The notes below the pieces were generated by a model. The model searched no databases. It saw only the letters and a list, made by a program, of their open reading frames with translations, and was not told the origin of the DNA. Shown here one piece after another: positions 34,049 through 45,927 of a DNA stretch of 64,000 bases. This stretch comes from Magnolia sinica (Eukaryota > Streptophyta > Magnoliopsida > Magnoliales > Magnoliaceae): positions 60,598,001-60,662,000 of the forward strand of contig NC_080588.1 in assembly GCF_029962835.1 (NCBI RefSeq), written 5' to 3'. Positions within the stretch are counted from its first letter, which is position 1. Every line of letters begins with the position of its first letter. Position numbers and translations under genes: made by a program.

Positions 34049-34229
34049 GTATGGCCCCCACCAAAATCAGGATTAGTCTTAATCCCGGTACCCTGCCCAA
34101 ACGGAGCTTAAGCAATGGATGTGATGTGTAAGATTTCTCATAAGGCTGGATCCTCTGCAAAGCTTTGTAGGATTGTTGCACCTCATGACACCGAATCAGT
34201 CAGCCCGTCATGTGCAGCTCCTTAGGTTC

Positions 34230-34600
34230 TCCTCGGCGGCTTAAAATCAGCTCAATCCAAAACTCAAGTGGGCCACACTACATCAAACATTGGATGGGAT
34301 ACATGCCATAAAAACCCTTTCAAATTCATATGGGGCCACCGTGTTTTTAACATGCCACCCCATTAATTCATAAGAAGCAACTCACAACAATGAATGGACG
34401 ACCCAAAAATCTGGCCATTCCAAAGCTCAAGTGGGCGACACCACATGATTTTAGAGGATGTGGGCAGATTTTACATGGTGTGGCCCACTTGAATTTTGGA
34501 CCCACCTCAGTTTTTGGATCATAGAGAGGATGAGAAGGCGCACACGATGGACGGATTGGATGTCATGCAGAAGTCATGGTAGGCTCCACACATCACATTG
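34230..34600. repeat. Degenerate foldback (GTGGGGCCCACC family) repeat
   Basis: CAAAACTCAAGTGGGCCACA, ATGGGGCCACCGTG and GTGTGGCCCACTTGAATTTT appear in the expected order, but both ends have decayed. Confidence 0.5.
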
Positions 34601-36420
34601 TAGGTTAAGCTTAATATATAAAGCTTTTGTAGTGACCCTTTAGCATCTTGATTTCATATATGAGAAAGTCTATCAATAATGTAAGGTCCACTCTTCTAAA
34701 ATCACTTCCATTGGACTATCTAATCATCCGATCAATGAAAAATTAAATGGACAATCCAGAACAATTCTTACAGAAAAGGTCCGGTTGTCGTTTTAGACCC
34801 GTTGTCATGGGTCCCACATTGGACTGGAAGTGTCCCTCTAGAATCATTTTGATCAGATAATACTAAATCGAATGGTTGGTCTATAAATTCCCCCATTTAT
34901 ATTTTATACCGTTCATTGTACGTAAGCCTTGGATTGCCCAGGTCTTGATCGGGTGATGCTAACCGTTCGATTGATGGCCAACAGATGATCTAGATCATCA
35001 TAAAAGTTCAACCATCAATCCAGCCGATTTCATAACGTTGGCAAACATTGCTTGACATTTTGAAATAAAGAAAGTAAAAAAGTTGACCGTCCAAACATCA
35101 ATCTGGACCATTCATTCGTCCCATGCTACTGTACCAAAAAATTCACACTGATCCGATGGACCTGCCCCTTTGAATGTGGGGTCATTTTTTTTTTTTTTTC
35201 TAACCATCCGCTTTACAAGGCCTAGATCTAGTGGTTAGCATCATCCGACCAAAGTGTTTCTTTAGATCTAAGGATGATTTGAATTGATATGTGGGCCTAT
35301 TTTTTCTGCTTGATCTTGAACATCCAATTTTACACAATATTGATTGGTTGGTTCAGATCATCTGATTAGTTTGATTTTTGCACCATCACCTACTAAGTGT
35401 TGGCTACAATGAATGAACAGTCCAGATCAATGTTTGGTCAGTAACACGTGTCCTAAGAAGCCTATCATACAACTAGTAGTATAAGATCCTTTCAAATTCA
35501 AAATTGGTTCCTCCAATAGAAGAATAATACTACTTTTGGCAACCTAACATCTACTAATAAAACAGGAGAAACCATTTCATGAAAGTGAGCTCTACCGAAG
35601 TTAGGTGCACCCACATGCACCTTACCCAAATAATACCACCTGTGATATGCATTACTAAGATCAGGACCATCCATCTGCTTGGCTTTGTTGTGGATGGACC
35701 ACGTCCTGGAAAATCAACCGTTCAGATGATCCTTAATGATTGGAGTCTTGAGGGATTAACAATAGATGGTTAGAAAATAAAAGGTCCTGTCCTGGTAGAA
35801 ATGTTAATGGCAAGAAGTTCCACAAACCATATCTACGTTCATCCAACTGGTGTGGTCTATGAACGGTTCAGATTTCATAATTGCATGGCAAATTCACCAA
35901 AATGGAGTGGTTGATAACTAACTCAGAGTCAAGCGTTTAAATTTTATACTTGAAAAGGAATCAGTTCATCATCCTTCGAAAATGGTGGTGACTTATCCGT
36001 CTTACACGTGGCGGCATTTATGGCTATCCAGATCATTCAGATAGTGTGGCACATTTTCGATGGAGTGTAGCTCAAAAAAGGAACACAGATCTAGTAATCC
36101 GAACCATCTAGTTTAGGGCTATCAAATGGATGGTTAAAAACAAGGCATTGAGTGGTCCAAAGTTCACTTTCAGAACGAGATGATTACTGCCATCTGCTCA
36201 GACATTATTGGATTCTGCTCCATCCACAATCTGTTCAGCAATTCGGACGGTACGGATTACCCTACAACTGTGGCAAGTGTACAGCTAATGACTCACCACA
36301 ATATTTAAAATGGTGGTGAACTATCACAGGACTCTGTTCTGCTTTGCGAGCATCATGAAAGAAGTGGTGAGCCCCAGTAAAAAGGTTATGAAAGGCGTAG
36401 TTTTAAAAAGAGGAGTTATA
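34601..36420. other. Intergenic, no gene seen
   Basis: Full of short ACCGTTCA, GATCCAACC and CCATCCGATC words like those in the foldback repeats, so probably decayed elements. I cannot bound one. Confidence 0.4.
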
Positions 36421-36793
36421 TGATACTCTGGCAGAGTATGATAGTTCATACACAGGCACTGATAAATTTTGTAATAAGAAAACTCTAACTTTTAAATAAA
36501 ACCGAACAAACCGTGTGACCCACCGTAGATAGTTAACATTATCAAAATCAGATTGATTGAATGATCCTACAATCTGATTAATGGATATTTTCTGGTTGAA
36601 TTCTGACCGTCAAATTATTTTCATTTCAACCGTCCACCAATCAACCATCCAGTAAATTACATGTGTAACTTTTAAGGTGCAATCCACCTATTGTGGGTCC
36701 ACAGTATGGGCGGTTTTGTTTGAATTAATCATATGCCACTTGTACATTTTCATAGTGCCTGCATATGAACAATCACGCTCTGCCAGAGCATCA
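36421..36793. mobile_element. MITE with about 40-bp TIRs (GATACTCTGGCAGAG)
   Basis: Left TGATACTCTGGCAGAGTATG...CAGGCACT and right, reverse-complemented, TGATGCTCTGGCAGAGCGTG...CAGGCACT. The CTCTGGCAGAG core is itself palindromic. Interior non-coding. Flanking duplication uncertain. Confidence 0.8.
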
Positions 36794-38960
36794 GAGTTCT
36801 TCTCTTTTATAAAGTGGTGGGCCATGGCTTTAGAAAAGATGAGCTTTTCTTTTAAAAGAATAGACGCATAGTGCGCATCGTAGAGGAATGCGTACCTCCA
36901 CCTTATTATATTCTAAAGTGATTTGGTGGTCCAAAACAATAGATACAACAACATGCCACGTGGCACTCGATTCGTTTGGAGATCTCATTAGTGGACCGCA
37001 TGAAATACACCTTTGGGCGGCACTCGTGTCCGGCAGCTTCTAATCAATGTTATACGTCCATTACAATGTATATACCAAATTTGAAATTTGGTCCATTTAC
37101 AACCGTTGATTATCTCCACTAAGATGCTTTGATCAACACCGTCCACAACAAAATATAAAATTATCAAATTACAACAGCAGATGTGGGGGTGGGGGCCCTC
37201 CAAACCACATTCACAATCCATACCAGAGTTTTGCTTACTCCGCACGTGTGGAGCCCTGCCAAGACACACGCAGGCACACGTGCCATAAATGGGCCGGGCT
37301 CGGGAATTCGAAATCACAATTTAAATAGTGCCGGCCCGACGGCCCACCTGAAACAGTTCAAAATACGGGCCGGACAGGCCCGTTTACGGCGGTCCTATTT
37401 TCAACTTGTTGGAAACAATGCTTTCATGCGTACCTAAAAAATCAGGCCGTTTAATACTCGTCTGGAGGGCCACAATGTACTGAGTAATCTGACCGTTAAA
37501 AAATCATTTTATGGCCTTCCATTTGTTTTGTGTGTTATGGCCCCACCCGACATGTGAAATGGCCTGATCTTTATGCCAGAAGATCTAAACCGTATGACCT
37601 ACCTAATGGAAAGCTCAGATCTCACACTCGTATTCCATATTGGGATGTGTGCCTGCGTGTGTATCCACATGGCTCCCACACGCGTGTGGAATTGGCAAAC
37701 CTACCTTCAGCGATATTCCCTCAAGAAAAACATGATCCCTTGGAAAGCACGTCTGTCCGTCCAAACGTACCATCATTTCATGAAATGTTATTAAAGCATG
37801 CGAATAGTTTCCGCGTGCGTCATATACCATTCAGCAAAATGATCTCAGCTGTACGATTCATAGGATTGATGTTGTTTAAATCGATCCAGACCATCCAACC
37901 AATACAAAACCTCGCGGACGGCTGGTCGGACAAAAATTTTAGGTCTACGGAATTTTGGACCATTGCTAAAAGCTTCTATGACTGTCCGAAAATGATTCTT
38001 TGATTTGATACTAACTCCCAATAAATTTCATTGTTGGGTTATGTCATACAAGAGATGGTCCACTAACTAGACGGTCCAGATCGATCGCTATAGAGAACCA
38101 TTAAAGTATTCATTAGTTTTTAATAAATGAAAATCCAACGACGCACCCTCCGTCTTTACCAGACAATATACGACCAATAGATTTGAAAACTTAACAAGTT
38201 GCCATATTCCTCCGAATCCAAAAGAGACATCTATTATTGCTGATTCAATGACGTTTCATCTACACAATTATAATCTCATCCGTCAATTTAGTAACTAAGG
38301 TGGGGCCCACATCAGCTCCAAAATCCCCTAATCAAGCACTGATGTTAATTCTCCAACGTCAAAAGGTGATATTGAAAGAAACCGAAATGCATTTATAATC
38401 AATGTAAAGGTGGGCCACACAGGGAATGTCTACATCCATCTTAAGAGATAAACATCTAATTAAGTTGCAAAGTCAAGACAAGACAAAACCGTCCGTAAAT
38501 ATATATTTCAAAGCGACCTAAATGAACTGACCCACACCATTGTTTTTGTGTATGAATTTTGGGCTTTCCTTGGATTGAAAGGTAGGTGAGCGCTGGCGCA
38601 AAGACAGCGATGATGACAACCAACATGTAATATCTAATGGCCATTTTCATCAACGTACAAGAAGCCCTGGCATGGAGTTCTCCCAAATGATTGGAGGAGG
38701 CCGAAAAAAGAAAACCATTGGCCAACACCCAACAAATTTATATGTTTTTGTTTTTTTTTTTTTTTTTGTTCGTATCAATAAATGACCAGTTAAATAGTTA
38801 ATAAAAGCTGTAACAAATGTTTCACGATTGTTGTCAATCAGACACAAGTCTCTTCTCTATTCAATCCGAGAATGCAATATTGAATAGCTGCAAAGAAAGT
38901 GTTGTGCTATCTGAAAAGGACAAAGAACTTCTAACTTATATACAAAAGGTTTGATTATTT
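36794..38960. other. Intergenic, no gene seen
   Basis: Several open stretches exist (for example 37530-38003) but none resembles a known protein and base composition does not change across them. A T tract lies at 38749-38767. Confidence 0.45.
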
Positions 38961-38963
38961 AAA

Positions 38964-39108
38964 ATTGGTTGGATACTCTAACGCAGATTATGCTGGCTAC
39001 GTTAATATAAAGAAGTTCACCTTAGACTACATTTTCATAATAGTTAGTGGGGTTGTATTTTGAAAAAGCGTGAAACAGTCCACAATCTCATCCACCATGA
39101 CAAAGATG
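38964..39108 (+). pseudogene. Ty1/copia RNase H fragment
   Basis: Reads LVGYSNADYAGYVNIKKFTL, DYIFIIVSGVVF, stop, KSVKQSTISS. This matches the GYSDADWAGD...KSTSGY...SWKSKKQ order of copia RNase H. Only this piece is recognisable, with one stop in it. Confidence 0.8.
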
Positions 39109-41600
39109 GGGAGTAGTATTCGGTGGCCCAGATTCCTGAGTGGAGTTGATCTTCTTACCTTGATCAAAGGTCTCCTCACTCTATATAATATAGGTTTGGG
39201 GGCGATTAGAAATGGGCAGCTCAGTTTGTGTTATACGATAGGCGAGGATGTCATCCTTTTTGTTGTGACTCCATATGAATTAATAAAGTTTTCTTCTTTA
39301 AAAAATGAAAAAAATAAAATAAAACTTGGGCAAATTTCCGCCACATGTTTTTGTAGTGTGGAAGAAAGTTAATTATTCATATTCTATTGTTATTGGTAGT
39401 GTTGAATGGATTACACTTTTAAATTATTGATTTCACATTTGTTATATTTTTTAAATATATGTTTCTGAAATATTGATGATATTGAATGAAAAAAAAAAAA
39501 CCCAATTCCAATTGATTGCAATTATTAAACATTTACCTCCTTTGTAGAATGAATTATTAGAAACCCCTTAGATACAAGAGAAGATATGTCAATCCTCCTT
39601 CACCTTTACTTCCACCTTTGAATAGAATAAAGTAAGAGTAATTGATGGAAAGAATGGTTAGAAAGTTTGTTAAAAGTCAACATGGTTGCTGATAAGAACA
39701 TGCGAGCAATTTCAATATAATGTCTACTAAGAAAAAGAATATATAAGGTAGTAGGCATCAAAAGAAATATAATTAACAACTAAAATAATTTTAGGTGTTT
39801 TATATGTTGGAAACCCAACCACTCTGTGATGTTGCGCCATAACCAGAAGAAGTACACAAATGCTTAGCCTAGACGAATGTTACTTCAGCGAGCACCACTC
39901 AAGTGAATTTCATTGAAAAACAGTACGTGATTGTGGTGTCTAATTAGATTAATTCTATTGGTATAAGGAATGCTATAGGCGGTGGTTTTGTAATGATGTA
40001 TAAATGCATGTGTCCCTTGATAGGAATATACTTAAAAGCTATTAACCATTAGAAAATGATATCAGGCTTATTTTGGCAACAAATATCACCACTATCGTTA
40101 ATTATAAGAAAAAGGAAGTGTTGAGTTCAATTTCACTTCAAGAATATCATCATCCTATTGAGTCTCTTATTGGGTTTTTCAAGATAAAAATGAAAAAAAA
40201 AAAAAAAAAAAACAGACCAATAAATAATGTCTTTTAGTAAATTTTTTGTCTTTTAGTTGCATTTGTTGGTGATCTTAGTGAAAGGTTATAATGCCTTTTC
40301 GTAGATTTTGAATTCATTAAATGGTGGTGGAAGGATGTTATGAATTAAAAGATGCCATGGATGGACATGCTTTTCATGAAAAGGAACTTAAAAGTGTCCT
40401 TGTAGCATTTTTAGGTCAATTTATTACACAACAACTCTAAAATCTCTTCTCTCCATCTTCTCATCCATCATTTTCTTGTTTTGAGTTCATTTTGAAAAGT
40501 TATAGAAATTTTAGGAGACAAACTGTAAATAATAAAGAAGTTAGGGTATAAACTGTAAAAGATAAAGAAGTTAGGTGTGTATATTGCAAAAGTGTGTTTA
40601 GGGTACAGTTTTTCAGTTTTTCAAACTGAAACTCACATTTAAAAAAAAAATTAAGAGAGGAGACTTATTTTATCCTGTAGTTGGATTTGTTGCAACCTTT
40701 TTGCAAACTAGTTTAAATACTAGTAAAGTGTGAATTTCTCCTTTAAAGAAAGCGTCTCTATAACATGCCTTAAACTTGTCTTTAAATATGTTTTATTTTT
40801 TTCATCTCTTCCATACGCCTCTTCTCTTTCATCTCTTATCCACTAGAGATGAGAAATAATCTAGTCTATGAGTTTTTTTTTTTTTTTTTCCTTTTTAAAT
40901 AAGGTTGCATTTAGTTTTTTTTTTTGGTATAATCTAAATAAATTGTGATCTTCCAAAAGAATGTATTTGTGGCGGAATGGTTATGCTTGTAAGGAGATCA
41001 TATAAATTGAATATAATGCTATTAATAATTATATAATATCTTATTCTGCTTATATTGTTGAGTATCTTAATACACAACATGGTAGAGTACGGCACGCCAT
41101 CTTCAAAACCTTAAAAAATATGAGTAGAAGAGGTCTACTTACAAATGTCAGCTATAAATTAGTGACAAGAATTGTCCATTAAACTAAGTCAAGGGTTTGA
41201 GTATCCATAGGTGGTGAAATTCCACTAGCGTGAGTGTGTGGGGTGTGTGTGCGTGTGTATAAAAAAAAAAAAATAAATAAAAAAATTCGAGAATTTCAGT
41301 ATGTCTTTCCTTTCACTTAGTAGAAAAATATTGTAAAATCCTTAAATCGATTCCCACTAACATATTTGATCAGAAAAATACTATGACTTAAGGAGGTAAA
41401 TTATACTTTATTATGTCCATTGATAACTTCTCAAAATATACTCATATATAAAAGCTAAACACTAAGAAATTTTGAATGTATAATAACAAGTAAAGAATTT
41501 AATGGGCCAGAAAATTAAATAAATAAGAAGTGATACAAAATGCCGCTGAAAATGAGTTCAAGAAGCTTTTTCCTTTTCCATGAAATTAAAAAAAAAAATG
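39109..41600. other. AT-rich intergenic DNA with one SINE-like element
   Basis: No gene seen. About 41190-41284 has GGGTTTGAGTATCC followed by GGTGGTGAAATTCCACTAG, GTGAGTGTGTG and an A-rich tail (41261-41284). The same order appears reversed at 43108-43265, so both are copies of one tRNA-derived SINE. Homopolymers lie at 40194-40212 and 40875-40889. Confidence 0.5.
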
Positions 41601-41883
41601 ACATATTACCCTTATACTCGACAACAAAATGGAGTTACCAAACACACAAATGGAATCTTAATAGACATAATTAATGTGATACTCTTTAAATCTCGTTCAC
41701 CAAAAAACTTATTGGGATAAGCATTAGTCGCATCCTACTATATCCTAAACCAAGTACTTAATTTATTCCAAGTCTAATAAAGCCCATCATGAACATTAGA
41801 AAGACAAATCCTAAACTAAGTATCTTTGAGTATATGGAGTGTTTATCTTATGTTGGAATTTCACAATCAAAGAAATTAAAATT
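41600..41883 (+). pseudogene. Ty1/copia integrase fragment
   Basis: Reads TYYPYTRQQNGVTKHTNGIL and SPKNLLG, stop, ALVASYYILNQV. This is the PYTPQQNGVAERKN...YLLNRVP region of copia integrase with stops and substitutions. It runs into the tandem repeat that follows. Confidence 0.82.
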
Positions 41884-42620
41884 AGGCTCCAAAGCTTTAG
41901 AGTATATCCTTGTAAGATATATATTCCTCTAACAGTTCTACTCACACGTTTTTGGACTCAAACTATAGTGGTATCAATGGATGCTCAATTCTATGAAGAG
42001 GGTCAATCAGGTAGTTAGAGTCAACCTCGTCCAAATCATATTTGGGAATTATTTGACCTCCCTGGAGGTTAAAAACATTAGGTTACAAATGGGTTTTTAA
42101 GAAAAGGCTTTGGGCAGATGAATCCATCTTAGGCTCCAAAGCCTTAGAGTATATCCTTGTAAGATATATATTCCTCTAACAGTTCTACTCCAACGTTTTT
42201 GGACTCAAACTATAGTGGTATCAATGGATGCTCAATTCTGTGAAGAGGGTCAATCAGGTAGTTAGAGTCAACCTCGTCCAAATCATATTTGGGAATTATT
42301 TGACCTCCCTGGAGGTTAAAAACATTAGGTTACAAATGGGTTCTTAAGAAAAGGCTTTGGGCAGATGAATCCATCTTAGGCTCCAAAGCTTTAGACTATA
42401 TACTCGTAAGATATATATTCCTCTAACAGTTCTACTCACACGTTTTTGGACTCAAACTGGTATCAATGGATGCTCAATTCTATGAAGAGGGTCAATCAGG
42501 TAGTTAGAGTCAACCTCGTCCAAATCATATTTGGGATCTATTTGACCTCCCTGGAGGTTAAAAACATTAGGTTACAAATGGGTTCTTAAGAAAAGGCTTT
42601 GGGCAGATGAATCCATCTTA
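41884..42620 (+). repeat. 247-bp tandem triplication derived from copia integrase
   Basis: Units start AGGCTCCAAAGC at 41884, 42131 and 42378. The third lacks five bases (TATAG). The unit start reads KLGSKALEYILV, matching the KLGPRA...FVGY stretch that follows the integrase core of copia elements, so the array grew from a retrotransposon fragment. The copies are nearly identical, implying recent amplification or homogenisation. Confidence 0.93.
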
Positions 42621-43107
42621 AAATTCACAGCCAGGTTAGTGAGAAAGGGTTTCGAATCAAAGAGAAGGGTTAGATTCGGCACCCACTCTCCATTGTCTAA
42701 AATAATGTCAATAGGATTCTAATTGCTACAGCTATCGTGTACAACAAGTCATCCTTGAAATGAATGTTAAAACCAATTTTTTAAATGGATATTCATATCA
42801 TAAAATCTGTATGGAACAATCAAAAGGATATGTTGTACTAATTTTAGAACATAAAGCTTACAAACTTGAATTTTTTTCTGTACGGTCTAAAGCAAACTCC
42901 CAAACAATGATATAATAAATTTGATCAAGCTTGATTTGCTTGGATTGAACTCCCAAACAATGATATAATAAATTTGATCAAGCTTGATTTGCTTGGATTG
43001 CTTGTATACATTCAGTGTTACCAAACAATAACATAAAACAAGCTCACAATATTCAGCTAAATACTGAATATTCAATGATTGCACCTTTGTAAAGATTTTC
43101 TTTTCTT
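42621..43107. repeat. Spacer with a short tandem duplication
   Basis: AACTCCCAAACAATGATATA with ATAAATTTGATCAAGCTTGA begins at about 42894 and 42948 (period about 54). No gene seen. Confidence 0.8.
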
Positions 43108-43265
43108 TTGTTTTTTTTTTTTTTTTTAATTTTTTATTTTTATTTGAGACTCTTTTTTATTTTTGCACATACACTCACACCACAGTGGAATTTCACCATA
43201 ATGGGTACTTGAACCCATGACCTGATCATGTTAAAACTCTTGTGAGTCTACTACCGGCAAGCGAT
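43108..43265 (-). mobile_element. tRNA-derived SINE
   Basis: Minus strand: GTAGACTCACAAGAG head, B-box-like GGGTTCAAGTACCC (43203-43216), GGTGAAATTCCACTGTGGTG, GTGAGTGTATG, then an A-rich tail (plus-strand T tract 43108-43170). It shares its order with the sequence at 41190-41284. Confidence 0.65.
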
Positions 43266-44064
43266 AGATATTGATGGATCTAAATTCGTAGTGCATATAT
43301 CTTCACTATGGGAGTTGCTGTAGTGCCCTGGAAATCTTAAAAATAAATCGTGATATCACATTCAACCATGGAATATAAACTTTTAGCCAAATAAGCTGAA
43401 TATATGAAAAATCTTCTAGCAGAAATTCCTTAAACCAATTCCAATAATATTGTGACTGTAATGCAACTATTAGTAAGGCTATTGGCCAAGTACCATATAA
43501 TGAAAAATTCAAAAAGGTGCATCTTAAGCAAATTATATGAGGCAATGGTTAGATCATGGACTAATCTCCATCCCATCCTACCACCTAATCTAGTCGTAGC
43601 TTCAATGTAAGTTGGCACATATGGAACATCTAAGCCGCAACAAATGTTGTGTGCCTGATGATTGGACCGACCCAAATTTTCGGACCAGGTCATCCACATG
43701 GCAGGGCTCACATATGCGTGACATGCGCATAGAGGTGCACGTGTACCTAGTAAACTAGCCACAGTAACACTTCAAGAAACTTTACAGATCGATGGTGTGA
43801 AAAAAGATGAGTTTTAATTGCTAAGGGATAACGTAAAATTTGATAGTGGTGGATTTGGAATTTGTCGTGTAACCTAAACTCTTATGAAGGATGATGAAGT
43901 GCAAGTAAAAAAATTGGTTTCCTACATGACCAAAATCACATGGGCAGGACTAGCATTTTTTTAAATATGGAAGACGGCCACTTTAGATGGGTATCTTAGA
44001 TTTAGAGTAAAAAACAGTCGGGTTGTATGGATACATAATATATAATACTGTAAAGGTTGTAAAA

Positions 44065-44110
<46 letters not shown>

Positions 44111-44179
44111 TTTCCTGTGTTTAGAATCTCAAAAGCCTGGATGGTATGGATACATACTATGTACTGAAAAGTTGGTAAA

Positions 44180-44269
<90 letters not shown>

Positions 44270-45700
44270 TTTTTGATCATCTGAGAGGAGCTTTGGACCT
44301 TTTGATGGGTGTCCTGATTTAGTCTCAAAAACTTGTGTGGTATGGATACATGCTATATGCTAAAGTTGGTACCAGGAGGGAGAGAGAGATTCAAAAGCTT
44401 AGGTGGTACGTATACACTCAATGTACCATAAAGGTGGTGAGAGAAAAAGCATGCCCCTAGATTTTGGAGAAGGGTTAGGGCTAGAAATGAGTATTAAAAG
44501 GCCAAAAGTGGTAGATATGATTATACCTGTGTATACATGTATGGGCTTATATAGTATAGAAAGAGAAAAGTAAAGGGTGCGTTTGGCAGAGTTTGGAGAG
44601 GGATTAGGAGGCAAGGAATGTGGGATGGTGGGATGGTGGGGTTTGATGATGGATGATGCACGCGCCCTGCTTTCCTGACGTCCCACCTCCTCCTCTTTTG
44701 CACGCCTGCTCCCACTCATCACCTTTCCCAAACGAGGAATCTTTCTATGCTCTCGTGGAACACCTGATATCCTATGCTCTCACGCATCAAATCTACACCT
44801 GTTGTGCACCCGTGTACCTCAATCTGAACCGTTGAAATAAAAAATCGTTTGACTTTACTTAGGATATGGCCTAGATCTTACACTGATTGGACCATTCTAT
44901 GTGTCTGATGGTGGATTTTGCTCGCTGAGTTCTGATGGGCCGATTTTCGTTCTAAACATTAACTGGATGGCTACAAAACGTGGGAATCTGATCATACTGA
45001 ATTTCAACTGTTCTGAGTCAATTGGGAGCTCGTCTAAAGTGGGGCCCTCAATTTGGACGGTCTGGGATGTACATGCGTGCCAAACTTGGATTGAGTCTGT
45101 GCAGGCGTATGATATGCCTGTACAGTTCTTCTTTTTCTTCTCACCCTCTCATGAAAATAAAAACAGCCCACTAGACGCTCCTCTTTCGTATCTTTCCACA
45201 TTCTTGTCAGTCAAATTCCATTTCTAAAACGGTAAAAAAGAACATAAACCGCGGGAGCACCAATTGAAATTCTTGCCTCTGAAGATGGCCCACGTGTACA
45301 CATGATCGCAACTGTTCAAATGATAGCCTGATACGCCCTACAATGGATACCCCACAACTAAAATACCTCTCCTAAGCACAATACTTTTAAAAAAAAAAAA
45401 AAAAAAAAAAAAGGCCAACTATCTATATTCAAATCCAACCATTGAAATGACTATGATCAGGTATTTGTACCTACATCTCGATCAAATCACCATCACTCAT
45501 ACAAGTGGGCCATCCATGGGGAGCACAATTTCAAATGGTACTCATGTGGTGTACACTAAAAACCTGTTAAACTCCTTGCAACATGGACCTTCCATGTTAG
45601 GAGAAAGAAAGACCCACATCAGTCAATACCACCTTCAAAACATGTATGAAAAGCAATCTAACAAAGCAAAGCATTCTCTAGCATTACAAAAGAAACTCCA
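43266..45700. other. SHR upstream region with long microsatellites
   Basis: No gene seen. (GA)n at about 44070-44107; (TA)n at 44184-44221 followed at once by (GA)n at 44223-44266; A tract at 45390-45412. The phrases TGGTATGGATACATNCTATG and GAGAGAGAGAG recur at about 44020-44110, 44140-44270 and 44335-44390, so the block looks like a degenerate duplication of a microsatellite-bearing unit. Confidence 0.7.
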
Positions 45701-45728
45701 CTCATCCCTCATCGATTACCCCCAAGAT

Positions 45729-45787
45729 TCTCTCTCTCTCTCTCGCTCCCCCCACCACCCTACTGTTAAAAACACAAAAGACCCATA

Positions 45788-45835
<48 letters not shown>
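45729..45835 (+). promoter_or_regulatory. CT-repeat tract upstream of SHR, duplicated
   Basis: Two CT runs (45730-45743 and 45789-45834) are each followed by the same phrase, CCACCCTACTGTTAAAAACA / CCACCCCACTGTTAAAAACA, then CAAAAGACCCATATTCCTCT. CT/GA tracts near plant start sites are bound by BBR/BPC (GAGA-binding) factors and are common in leaders. Whether this lies in the transcript is inference. Confidence 0.6.
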
Positions 45836-45837
<2 letters not shown>

Positions 45838-45900
45838 CCCCACTGTTAAAAACACAAAAGACCCATATTCCTCTCTAACAACTTCTCTCTATCAAAGGAC

Positions 45901-45917
45901 ATGGCCCTTTGATGTGA
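45901..45917 (+). promoter_or_regulatory. Two minute uORFs before the SHR start
   Basis: ATGGCCCTTTGA (45901-45912) encodes three residues and a stop. ATGTGA (45912-45917) is a start-stop pair sharing its A with the first stop. The SHR ATG follows at 45928. They matter only if transcription starts upstream of 45901, which the CT-rich leader makes likely but does not prove. Confidence 0.6.
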
Positions 45918-45927
45918 GTCTTGTTAC

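Noticed and set aside
37530..38003. 157-codon open frame downstream of a MITE
   Set aside because: No recognisable motif, no composition change, and the surrounding DNA is rich in decayed repeat words.
40970..41010. GGCGGAATGGTTATGC resembling the start of a tRNA-Leu
   Set aside because: No cloverleaf or T arm follows; chance or SINE remnant.
44002..44328. 108-codon minus-strand open frame
   Set aside because: Translation of GA and TA microsatellites only.
45447..45878. 143-codon open frame upstream of SHR
   Set aside because: Half of it is translated CT repeat (SLSLSL); it is the SHR leader region.
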